A stretch of DNA of 64,000 bases. It comes from Lenzites betulinus (lineage: Eukaryota > Basidiomycota > Agaricomycetes > Polyporales > Polyporaceae). How positions within the stretch are numbered: the first letter of the stretch is position 1; each line of letters starts with the position of its first letter. The stretch is from NCBI GenBank assembly GCA_022264855.1, contig JABYQU010000022.1:1-64000 (forward strand), in the 5' to 3' direction. A program made the position numbers and the translations under genes. The notes under the pieces are model-generated. The model saw only the letters and a list, made by a program, of their open reading frames with translations. It was not told the DNA's origin and ran no database searches. This document shows, in pieces, positions 53,728-64,000 of this stretch.

Positions 53728-53910
53728 GGTGGTGGTTGGGGGAAGAGATGAGGTGAGCCGGTTGCAGCGTCCGAGGGGCGTGCTCATCTCCATCACCCCA
53801 AACGGTCACTCAGCCATACCAGGCCAAGCGCGTCAACTCGCCGCATACTTGAGAACCTCCACGGTCCACGTACGGTCGCTGTCGAACTCGGGCTGCACGT
53901 TTACGTCTTC

Positions 53911-56409
53911 ATGAGCAGAATACCACCTTCCTTGCTCTATCTCACAATATATAATCCGACTCTAAAGCCGCCACAGCGACAACTGCTCGACCCGGAGGAC
54001 GAAGATGCAGAAGAGCTCGCGCATATTCTATTCCACACCGCGCGCGAGCATGCGGTTTCTCGGGACAAAATCCTCAGGCAGGTCGGTCTCGCGAAAGCGT
54101 TAGTGAACTTCTCAGAGTGAGTGTACGTACTTGGCTCGAACAGTAGATAAGCTGGTATTGACTATAACTCTTACGCATCAGAATGTTTAACGCGGGCGTA
54201 CCCTGCGAGAACGTACATTCGCAAGCGAGGCGCATGATTATGTTGTCTCCCGAACCCAACTTTTGGATACACGCTGTGAGTATCACTAATCTGAGTGTTG
54301 GGCACCGAGTGTATACGGCGTGCCATACCTCCATAGGTGCGGCAAGGCAGTCACACCAGCCATGCGATTATATGTCAGCGTTCCTGTATCAAACTATAAG
54401 CTCTAACCCGTTCTCTAGTGCTATGAGGTTGCTAAGACACCAAGGCCTTCCCCTTCCCCTACCAAGCCTAAAGAAGCCTCTAAGGGGAAAGCGAAGAGCA
54501 AGGGGAAGGGGCCGGAACAAAAGTCTCGCCCTGCGGTGCAGTATGACTATCACGATGGTTCCGTGCACGACGAGGCCCTACGGACGCACTTTCAACGCGG
54601 ATATGAGGGATTCAAGGTGCGTAATCCCTGCTTGCGTCAGCGAGTGGGCACATTCTAATCAATAGGATGTCTCGTGTCCCAGCTTCTACACGGCTCATTT
54701 ACCTCAGTATTATCCACACTTGGCCAACAAGCATTAGAATTGCAATTAGAGCGTTTCTTTACCATCTGGGCGTGGAAATGGGACATAGACGACGAAGACT
54801 TCGGCACTCATCTTGGTGCGTGTTTAGATTTCTTTGCCGTCGCTGTTAGTCTTAGGAGGAACAGGGATACCGCTGCACCCCGTACATTCAAGACTCACGC
54901 CCCTCTTGGAGTCCTTCACTTCCAACCTACCTGAAGAACTCTTGGTGTTCGCGCTCATACCTCCCTATGTGATACCTCCTCGGAATGCTCGATACCCCCC
55001 TGCTCTAGTCCACTATGTGTTGTCGCGCATCCCACCACCGCCTACACCAGTAGCTCGAAATAATGCGTCTGGGCATGGTGCATCCACAGCCCCTCCAACC
55101 TTTCCTAATACCCTCACTGCCCCAATACCATCTGGGCATTCCAAGCAGGACAGCGTCACCACTGCGAGTATCGCAACGAGCCTCCTTACGATCCCGACGA
55201 TGCCCACAATGCCCACAATGCCTGCTATGAACTTGACCTTGGACCCGAAAAACTTCAAATGGAATTGGCCAGGCTATCTCACTTTTGGAAGGTCTCCTGC
55301 TGGGTCGAAGCCATCTTCATCCCCTCATACACCACCGGCTATCGCGGTGGACGGCATTGTCCCCACGGGCGACTCAGAACTCAAATCCGATGTCACAGCG
55401 GATAGGAAAAAAAGCGAAACCCTCGACGTCGATACCGCCTCACTACTTGAGGCCATATCTACGGAGAGTATGGGCTCTTACACTCGCGCTGCATCACCAA
55501 CCCCGTCCGCGCTTTCAAGAAGCTCCCAGCTTGGCGAGTCTAGCAGTCAGGACGTAGCGGAGAATAGTTCCCCCGTTGAATCGGGTGCGTCCCCCGTACA
55601 GGGCGACGGGGACACCATAGAGCCTGCATTGACCTCCCCGCATGCATCGCTTGAGCCTATCATGACGAATGTGGCGGCGGCGCGAGCTACTCCTGCGTTC
55701 CTTCGCTCGGCTGTATATCTTGCAAGCCCTACAAATCCGCTTGCGACGGAAAGGAAGCGCGTCCTACACCTAACGGTACGATACGTTCAACTGTAAGCAC
55801 CCTCCTGCCGCTGATCGTCCAGCAGCAAGGAGAATGCACTGTTGCGATCATAGTGGACATGGATCATACACTTGATATCGGGCAACTCGCTGGCGACACT
55901 GTTGCACTGATTGCGAGTCTGTGCAAGGTTGTGGAGGAAAAGACCAGGTATGTCCCGCGTTTCCACAATGTATATTGTACAGCAGCTGAGCGCCCCTTCA
56001 GACTCAAGGACGAGACGATTCCATCCGCAACGAAGATATTGCAGCCGAAGGATCGGTATATCATTGCGAGCGGCGAGTATACAACGACGTCAACCGCGGG
56101 TTTTACTTCTCGGTCTGAGCATCTGTACGACGGGCAGAAGCTACTTCGCAGGTAAGCTCACAAACCTACCGCTAGAATCCACACAAGCTAACGCAGGCGT
56201 CGTTTAGTGACCATGATGTTGTCGAAGTCTTCTCGCGCGGCCAGAACCCCCAGCACTGGTACATCGGGAAGCGCAACCTAGGCACGACGCCGGACGGAGA
56301 AGCGATAGACGGAGAAGCATATATGGAGATATCGCGGAAGGAGACGACGCTTACGGATGTGGACAACGAGCTCGCCGGGGTGGTGAGGAGATTCACCGAA
56401 CAACCATGA
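53911..56409 (+). CDS. CCZ1: CCZ1-like subunit of the Mon1-Ccz1 Rab7 exchange factor
   Basis: Eight exons (53911-54116, 54182-54275, 54419-54616, 54683-54815, 54865-55775, 55823-55947, 56002-56151, 56208-56409) sum to 2,019 nt, or 672 residues. The N-terminal longin domain starts PPSLLYLTIYNPTLKP and contains HAREHAVSRDKILRQVGLAKALVNFSE, typical of CCZ1. Further longin-type parts follow (VSQ-less join at LLHGSFTSVLSTLGQQAL; WAWKWDI; ELLVFALIPPYVIPP). A long Ser/Pro-rich insert occupies residues about 300-500, with a TMPTMPTMPAM repeat, before the final domain (VAIIVDMDHTLDIG, LGTTPDGEAID). With Mon1 it activates Rab7/Ypt7 on late endosomes and vacuoles and serves autophagy. No breaks seen. 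Confidence 0.85.
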
Positions 56410-56647
56410 TACCTTGTGCAATGTTACGTTGCGTGGGCGTATTTCCCTCTACATTTCGTGCCACACTCGAGATGTTAGGTAACAATGAGCTATGTCGCAG
56501 CCCTGTGTCAAAGGTAGCGCTGCCGGAGACAATCAAAGCGCATGTGGCAGGCGCCTGGGTCACGGTGTCGGGCGCTTTCAGACAATACGCGGCCGGTTGG
56601 AACTCTTTCCCGACTTTGTACTTTTCCTCTGCCCGACCACTAATGCT

Positions 56648-59600
56648 ATGCTGACGCCGCCATCGTCATCGAGCTCGCCTTCATCTATCGCGCAGGACAC
56701 GACGAATAGTCGCAAGAGACAACGCTCGCCATCCATGCAATCAGACGCCTCCTCGTCTTCACCCAAACGCTCTGCATCGCAAGACCCTCAATCCTTGCAG
56801 TCTAATGATGTCCCCGGCCTTTCGCTGAAGGACAACAACGGGGATATTGACGCGTACATGGCTGAACAAGGCGAAGACCATGGTCAGATAGTAGGCTCTC
56901 CTACAGTGGGGCTGTCCTCCGCTCAGAAGCTGCAGCTCGTGGAGAACGCGCTCAAGAAGCCAATGCAAGTGGGCGAGACGTGGTATATCGTTAATCGAAG
57001 ATGGTATTACAGGTGGAGGAAGGCTATGACCGGGGAAGAGGACAAGGAGGGCCGCGTGGAGGAGAAAGACTTAGGCCCGGTGGACAACACGCTGCTTTGC
57101 GATCAGCGAGGGCAGGTCACATCCGACCTGATCGAGCACGTTGATTGCGAGTTCGTTCCCGAGGAGATCTGGTCGGCACTCAAAGAGTGGTATGTGTCCA
57201 ATTCTATATGATGCTATGGGCAAATACGTCTCTGTGGCGCACTTTGTGCCAGTCCAAACATGCACTCATACCACCATCCGAGCTCCGAGTGTAATGTGGG
57301 TGTCTGGCAGGCTGCGGTCCTGCGCAACGCTGCCCACCTCGAACTAAGGTGCCGGATGCACGCCTTGTGAGGATGCCCACAGCTTCGGCACGCTGCATCC
57401 TCTACATATGCCCAGGCGGCCTGGAGCCAGTTGACCATGGCTCGGACGTGCTCCACCCTCTCGCTCTTCATAGACGCTATCTCATGGTTATATAACAGGT
57501 ACGGCGAACCGACAACTCCGCTACCCCGCAAGGTCATTGCGCGCGGAATCCTGCAAGTGCCTGTACTAGAACTCCGCCCCCCATCATTCAAGGTTCATCT
57601 CCTCGCTCTTACAAGCATTCCTGGTCAGACTTTGCCTGCGAAAGAGGTCATAGTTTCTTCGACGGACAAAATCCGCGACGCGCGTCGGGCGTTTGCTACA
57701 GCCGTCCATCCTCAGAAAGCCACATTAGAGCATTTCCGCGTATGGAAGATATCCTCGGATGCGTCCACCGACCAGCTACTATTCACTGCAGATTCCCTGC
57801 GCACCTGTGGCGCGATTCTCTTTGAAGACGACGAGAAGACGGTGGGAGACGAACTTGTAGACTCTAGCGAGGTATTCGTCGTAGAGCTACTCGATGATGG
57901 TAAATGGCTCGTAGACGCCTCAGAGGTCTCGCCCCCGTCTAACGGCGCCCCGGCACCATCTACCCCGCCGCCACCACCACCGCCGCCCACGCAACCGAAT
58001 TATGTCTTTAGCCCCGGGTCGGACTTCTTCAGCCAGATGCAGCAGAAACTCCCGCCTGTGGCCAGCACGACCGCTGCGACAATATTCAAACCGGGTCCTA
58101 TAGTTCCTGCGAACAAGGGTGGCCCTTCACCCCGACTTAAGCCGCAACATGAACCAGGCACTCTTGGTTTGGGCAATATGTAAGCAGGTCGGTTTCAGCA
58201 ATCTCGCTTTTGGACTCACAGTGTCGCAGGGGTAACACTTGCTTCATGAATTCCGCCATCCAGTGCTTGGCACACACCACTGAGCTCATGGACTATTTCC
58301 TTACTGAAGTCTTTCGGGAGGAGCTAAACCCGGACAATCCGTTGGGAATGCACGGCGCGGTCGCGCAAGCCTTCGGCGCGCTCATGTCGCGGATCTGGGA
58401 TCCTGACTCGTCCATGTCCTCATACACGCCCCGTGAATTCAAGCAGACTCTCCAACGTTTCGCGCCGCAGTTCAGTGGCTACCAGCAGCACGACTCGCAG
58501 GAGCTCGTCGCGTTCCTGCTAGACGGCCTCCATGAGGACCTGAACCGTGTGCTCAAGAAGCCGTATGTGGAGAAGCCTGACTGGGAGGGCGGGGGGGACA
58601 AGGAGCTCATACAGCTTGCGAACACCTCGTGGGAGGGGTATATGAAGCGCAACGACAGCGTCGTCGTTGATCTATTCCAGGGCCAGTACCAGAGTACGTT
58701 GGTGTGCCCCGAATGTTCGAAGGTACGCCTATTGGACTGTCTCTCCATTTCGGTCTATTGACATCGGCGATAGGTATCAATCACTTTCGACCCTTTCATG
58801 TACCTCACGCTTCCCCTGCCGGTGCAGAAGAAGTGGCACCACAACGTGCTCTACATTCCTTGGGATTTGGAGAAGCGTCATGTCCGGGTATGCAGTTCAC
58901 ACTCGAGTGTCTGCTAGTGTATTGACTGGTCTGACCAGGTACCAGTAGAGTTGAACCGGAATTCGACCTTCAAGGATGTACGCCACCTATTGGGACGTTG
59001 GATGGATGCCGAGCCAGAGAACGTAAGCTACACATCATCTCAATCCACCTCATCATGCTCGTGCAGTAACCTGACATCATAACCGTAGCTCCTCACATTA
59101 GAGGTCTTCAACCACCAGTTCTACAAGAACCTCGACGACACGGTTCTCTGTGAAGACATGTCGGAAAATGATGTCATCGTCTGCTTTGAGCTCCCTTGCA
59201 ACTCGCAGCAGGGCAGAACATACAAGCCTCAGCCGGAAGACCCATTCATTGTGCCTGTATTTCCCTGCGAAAGCTTTTCCTCGACAATGCGGTCGAGCAG
59301 GGGCGGATTCAACTGCTTTGGCTACCCCTTCTTCGCAGTCCTCGACCACGCACAAGCGAAGGATCCTGACGCGATATACGACGCCATCGCGTCCCGCTTA
59401 CAGCGCTGGACTGTCCAGGCCCGCGATTTGTTCACGTGGGAGGCAGGCCCTGCGGACGACATGGAGCCCGTGCATATCCCCATATCTAGCACTCCTGTCG
59501 TCGACTCCGTCACTGAGATCAAGGAGAACGGCGAGGTCGTGACCGTAGAGGAGACCATCCCCGAGGAAGGCGACATCGCGGACGAGAAGGCGAGCGTCGT

Positions 59601-61166
59601 GCGCCAGACAGACGAGGACGACGATATGGAGCTCGATGGAGGCGTACCGCGGAAGGTCGGCATCAAACACAATCTTTTCACCATCCGCATCCAGAAGGGC
59701 GAACAGCCGTACGGCGTCGGCTACAGCACCTTGGGGTCCGGTAATGGCCGGTATGAGACCATGGAGCAGCGGTCGTCCTCCAAGGACGAAGCCCTGGTAC
59801 GCCCGAACGACGCGTTCTTCATCGAGTTTGACGACGGCATCAAGTCGTTCTACTTCGGGGACGAGCGCAATCATTGGGAGTTTGCTCTGTGGAACCAGTG
59901 GGGGGAGTTTTTGCACCCAGAGCTCGCGGCGTCACGCATGGCCGCATCGGCGCAGAAGCACAAGGGCATCACGCTGCAGGACTGTCTGGACGAGTTCACG
60001 AAGGAAGAGAAGCTGGGCGAGGACGACCTGTGGTACTGCCCGAGTTGCAAGAAGCACCAGCAGGCAACGAAGCGATTCGACCTATGGAAGCTGCCGGACG
60101 TGCTCGTCGTGCACTTGAAACGCTTCAGCAACAGCCGCATGCTGCGCGACAAGATCGACACCTTCGTCGACTTCCCGATCGAGGGCCTTGATCTCACGGA
60201 GATGGTGGGCGAACGTCTCGTAGGAAAGAGGCTACGGGACGCGGGGGCCGACGTGGAGTCGCTAGGCTTGACCGACTTGGACGAGCCGCTCGTGTACGAC
60301 CTTTACGGCGTTGACGAACATTTGGGAGGGCTAGGCGGAGGGCACTACCGCGCGTACGCCTTGAACCACGTCACGGGCAAGTGGTACCACTTCGACGACT
60401 CGTACGTGTCCGAGTCAAGACCTGAAGCAGCAGTCGTAAGTCATCACCCCCTTTGTGTGGTCCTTTTGGCTGACGTATGTCGTAGAACTCGAACGCATAT
60501 CTGCTCTTCTACAGACGTCGCACGAGTCGTCCGCTAGGGGGTAAGAGCCACGTCAAGATTGAGGAGGCTCGTGCACTAGCCATTGCCCAGCACGAAGCAG
60601 CCCACCGGGAGGTGACACAGGTTCCAACACCCCCCAGTGAGGACTCTTCATCAGCTGGCGCGTCCAGCAAGCCTCCTACCCTCCTGGAATGGCCCACGCC
60701 GAAATCGATGCCCAATACTTCGCCTATCTCATCAACTCTCGCTCTCGACGATCGCCTGCCGTCTTTTGATGAAGCGCAGCTGGACCCCGTCATGCAGTCC
60801 TCGCTGGGGCTAGGCGATCTCCCCCTCATAGGCGGAGAGCTCGAGCTTCCGGACCCTCTGTCGCACGGCTCACCGTCTTCCGTCGATGCGGAGCCGGACC
60901 TGGAGAACGACGACACCGATTCGCCCTTCTACCAGCTGGACGATGGTGACGAAGAATACGACGCGAGCCAAGACTTTTCGCAGGATTCCGTGCGTCTGCG
61001 CAACGCCACGTTCCGGAGGGAAGGGTCGGTCGAGGAGGATGACGGGGCGGACACGCTGATGACGCCCGCGGAATCCGAGTTGGACGAGACGGACAGCGCA
61101 CTGTATGATATGTCGGACGAACCGCCCGCGACTGGTGAAGCGGCGAAGGACTCGGAGGATGCGTGA
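56648..61166 (+). CDS. UBP12: Ubiquitin-specific protease of the USP4/USP15 (Ubp12) type
   Basis: Seven exons (56648-57189, 57499-58179, 58230-58722, 58774-58887, 58939-59022, 59089-60435, 60486-61166) sum to 3,942 nt, or 1,313 residues. A Ser-rich start is followed by a DUSP domain at about 80-200 ([25 protein letters not shown] region, LPRKVIARG). A ubiquitin-like region comes next, then the USP catalytic core. The Cys box [11 protein letters not shown] puts the nucleophile at about Cys412, and the His box HYRAYALNH puts His at about 1057, with FDDSYV carrying the Asn/Asp site. A zinc-binding CPEC...CPSC pair is present. A long acidic insert ([14 protein letters not shown]) and an acidic C-tail complete it. 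It removes ubiquitin from substrates. Intron 1 is 309 nt, far longer than the other introns. Confidence 0.93.
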
Positions 61167-61897
61167 ATGTGTGGTAGGATGAATTCGGCGACTTGGAACA
61201 ATGTGAGGGGCGCAGTGTACATTGGCTGTGGATAGCTAGAGCTCGATAATGCGTACGTCGTAGAACGGCAAACGACCATGTAATCTGAAGTGCATTTTGT
61301 AACCTTACACTTGTCTTGAACCTGTCGTTCCGCTCGATGACTTCGAAGGCGGACTATCAGATCGTACATAAATATCGTTGTACTGTGCACGCACCTGCGA
61401 GAGCTGGAACGCTCGATGGGCTGAGGCGCGCCTAGGCTTCCGTAGCCCTTCCCGATGCTCTCAGCCGCACCAGAGTAAAGCTCCGTCTGCTCTAGACCTT
61501 TGGCACAACCGACGCATCCCGGCCAACCTCCAACGAAATGTATTGCATGCTGCTTCCAATTGGCTCCAAGCACATTCTGGCCTCTGGCGTTCAAGAACTG
61601 CCTTCCGTACCGGGGCAGAACAAACTCAGCCTCTATTTATGATCTCATGGGCCTGGCAAGTGATCGGGACTCGTCTGGACCGCCGAGGACGGCAGGGTGG
61701 ACGTGCGCGGGGCATTCGAGGTCATCAGGACAGGCGTGAGCTCAGTCCGGGTGCGCGGCCTGCCGCGGCGGCCGCTAGTGGCGGATGGTCTCCCTCCCGC
61801 CCAATCCGCACGTATATAGGGTCAACCATAGCAGGCTCCGCGGTTATGGGTCGTCAGTCCTGACCTCCTACTTTTACAACCACAGCGACACCAAACC
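61167..61897. other. Intergenic with promoter of DAK
   Basis: No gene. A TATA-like sequence (gtatatag) lies at about 61813, some 85 bases upstream of the DAK start. Confidence 0.4.
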
Positions 61898-64000
61898 ATG
61901 TCCATCCAATGTGCGTAGACCTCGATTGCGCTGGGCCGGTTGAGTTCTCGCTGACGATCGGATCCATAGCGAAACACTTCCTGAACAATCCAGAGACCCT
62001 GGTCGTGGATTCACTCCACGGCCTGTGTACTCTCAACCCCCAACTCTCCCTGGATGAAGAGAACAAAGGTCCATAAACGTACCACGTCCGACTCCGATGC
62101 GATGCTGACTGCGTCAAACGGGTAGTTGTGTATCTCTCTTCGCAGGATCGTTCCAAGGTCGCGCTGATCTGCGGCGGCGGATCGGGCCACGAGCCTGCCC
62201 ACGCCGGGTTTGTAGGTGAGCGCCGATGCGTGCTTTGTGTGTCCGGTGTGTTCGATGGTAGCTGATGTCGTTCCACAGGTGATGGCGTTCTTACTGGTAT
62301 GCAGCGCGAGAACATGTCCGTTTACGAGCGGCTGATCTGAGCTTCGGCTGCAATCTAGCTGCCGTATGCGGTAGCATCTTCGCTTCTCCCAATTCGAGCC
62401 AAGTGCGGAGAGGCATCGACCTCGTGGAGAACGAGAAGGGGTGCGTGTTCTGCTAATTCATTCAGGTATCATCCTGACGCGATGTTAACGTAGCACGGTA
62501 ATCATCGTGAAGTTCGCCCCTATCTCCTTCACATTCGAAAGCGCGTTCCTAATATGAATCTAGGAACTATACCGGAGATATCCTCAACTTCGGTCTTGCA
62601 AAAGAGCAATACGCTGCCCAGCACCCCGGCAAGGCTAATAGCGTAAAATTCGTGATCGTAGGCGACGATGTTGCTGTCGGTAAGACCCAAGGAAAGATCG
62701 TCGGCCGTAGGCGAGTTCATGTAGCGATTCCTCCGCCCGTACACCATTCTAACCTCACTGTAGGGGTCTTGCAGGTACTGTGCTTGTGTACAAGATTGCG
62801 GGTGCCCTAGCGCGGCGCGGCGCAAGCCTCGAGGAAGTACATGCAATTGCGGAATGGACTGCATCGCGTGTCGCGACTATCGGCGTGGGTTTGGAGCACT
62901 GTCATGTTCGTCTTATCCATTGCCCCAGTCAGAAAAGATCACTAACACGTAGGTGTTTGTGATCAGGTCCCGGGAACTGCTCCAGGACCCTCTCATCTTG
63001 GGCCCGCCGAGATTGAGATCGGCATGGGCATCCATAACGAGCCTGGTCACAGACGTGTATCCCCCGTACCGGCCTTGAAGGACCTCCTTCCGCAGCTCGT
63101 GGATTTCTTGACGGTGACCACCGATCCGGAACGTTCCTTCATTCCGTTCAAGAACGACGGGACCGATCGTGTTGTTCTTCTGGTCAATAACCTCGGCGGC
63201 GTCAGCGAGCTTGAGCTCCCGGGTGTCACCGCCGAGGCGCGGCGCGCGCTGGAGGCGAAGGGCGTGAAGATCGAGCGTGTCCTCGCTGGAACATTCATGG
63301 TGAGTTCCACTGTTCGTCACCGGGGGCGTGGCACGCTTGCTGACGGGCACGCAGACGAGTCTGAACATGCCCGGTTTCTCCATCACAACTCTCCTCCTCC
63401 CTTCCCCCTCCGATCCCAAGTCCGAGGCGCCGGATGCTTCCCTGGTCCTCTCGCTCCTCGACGAGCCCGCGAACGTCCCCGGATGGAAGTGGGCGTCCGG
63501 CACTCCGCCGCCGCGCGCTGACCAGATCGCTTCCGGAGCGAAGAGGCAGGAGAGCGCAGTCGCGAAGGACAACCTCGTCTTGCTGCACGCCGAGGACACC
63601 CAGGCGTTCAACGTAGCCATCGAGCGAGCGTGCCACGCCCTCATCGAAGCTGAGCCCGAAATCACGCGCATGGACAACATCGCGGGAGACGGCGACTGTG
63701 GCCTGACGCTCAAGGCAGGCGCGACCGGTAAGCATCCACGCCACCTGAAGAGTGCTCGTCTGCTGATCGCCGCCGGCATGCTTGCTTCATTCCCGCACAG
63801 CTGTGCTCAAGGGTCTGAAGGACGGACGGATCTCGGGCGACAACGTCGTGCGCTCGGTGATCGCCATCGCGCAGGTCGCGGAGGAGGAAATGGGCGGCAC
63901 CAGCGGCGCGCTGTACTCGTGCGTGGTCCTTCCCCACTAACGATGACGCCCATGCTTACTCCGTGCCCGAACCGCGCGCCCCCCAGGATCTTCTTCTCCG
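61898..64000 (+). CDS. DAK1: Dihydroxyacetone kinase (3' end outside window)
   Basis: The start is ATG at 61898 with a 13-nt coding first exon (MSIQ) split before SKHFLNNPETLVVDSL. Further exons give CGGGSGHEPAHAGFVGDGVLT, SPNSSQVRRGIDLVENEKGT, NYTGDILNFGLAKEQ, VGDDVAVGKTQGKIVGRRG, and VATIGVGLEHCHVPGT with the substrate-binding His region of the DhaK domain. IEIGMGIHNEPG follows. The DhaL ATP domain starts near 63630 (MDNIAGDGDCGLTLKAGA, metal-binding Asp residues) and runs off the window end after an intron at 63920-63986. It phosphorylates dihydroxyacetone with ATP, in glycerol use and in detoxifying dihydroxyacetone. All joins keep phase. The intron at 62711-62763 has GC-AG ends. Confidence 0.93.

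Noticed and set aside
60929..61594. Minus-strand ORF of 221 codons at the end of the USP gene
   Set aside because: Half is antisense to the USP C-terminus and the rest is intergenic without domain or splice support.
61854..62315. Minus-strand ORF of 153 codons
   Set aside because: Antisense to the first exons and introns of dihydroxyacetone kinase, whose joined frame is clearly real.

Overview
The window is nuclear DNA from a filamentous basidiomycete, most likely a wood-decay agaricomycete. This is inferred from genes carrying many introns of about 50-65 nt with GT...AG ends and CTAAC-type branch sites, from cytochrome P450s of mushroom type, DUF6533-type seven-helix membrane proteins, expanded short secreted GH18 chitinases, and decayed Ty3/gypsy and TIR elements. 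Gene models were built by joining exons by hand. Where exon lengths were summed, a total divisible by three is quoted as support.

Layout. 1-0.74 kb: 3' end of an unidentified gene. 1.5-2.6 kb: C-terminal half of a P450 (minus strand) cut off by an antisense LTR retrotransposon (2.6-5.9 kb). The element itself stops inside its reverse transcriptase and is fused to a fragment of another element. 6-8.9 kb is low-complexity or TE-derived. 8.9-10.9 kb: a complete nine-exon P450. 12.3-13.9 kb: a seven-helix membrane protein with a 7-nt exon. 15.1-19.2 kb: a Bye1-like PHD/TFIIS-like/SPOC transcription factor. 19.2-22.3 kb is unresolved. 22.3-27.9 kb: a 1,712-residue SepH/Cdc7-type septation kinase that also carries a CH domain and a C1 zinc finger. 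28.4-34 kb: a small unknown ORF and two GH18 chitinase-like genes in tandem. A third GH18 copy lies at 47.8 kb. 35-37 kb: a DUF6533 membrane protein. 38-40.2 kb: a divergent pair, a helical protein with a C-terminal membrane segment and an NTF2/SnoaL-like protein. 40.7-45.5 kb: a gene-poor repeat graveyard with a clean 136-bp MITE and nested inverted repeats.

From 45.5 kb the window is dense with housekeeping genes: COQ3 (ubiquinone synthesis), the third GH18, an acetoacetate-decarboxylase-fold protein, ribosomal protein eL43, a five-CCCH-finger ZC3H3-like RNA protein, CCZ1 (Rab7 GEF subunit), a USP4/15-type deubiquitinase and dihydroxyacetone kinase (cut by the window end). Several pairs share short divergent promoters: 184 bp between the ZC3H3-like gene and CCZ1, 306 bp at 39.3-39.6 kb, and 496 bp between the ADC-like gene and eL43.

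The genes do not form one pathway. The accessory half (P450s, chitinases, 7TM proteins, transposons) is where copy number, intron content and truncations vary. The right-hand 19 kb looks like conserved core genome. I found no RNA genes or CRISPR arrays.
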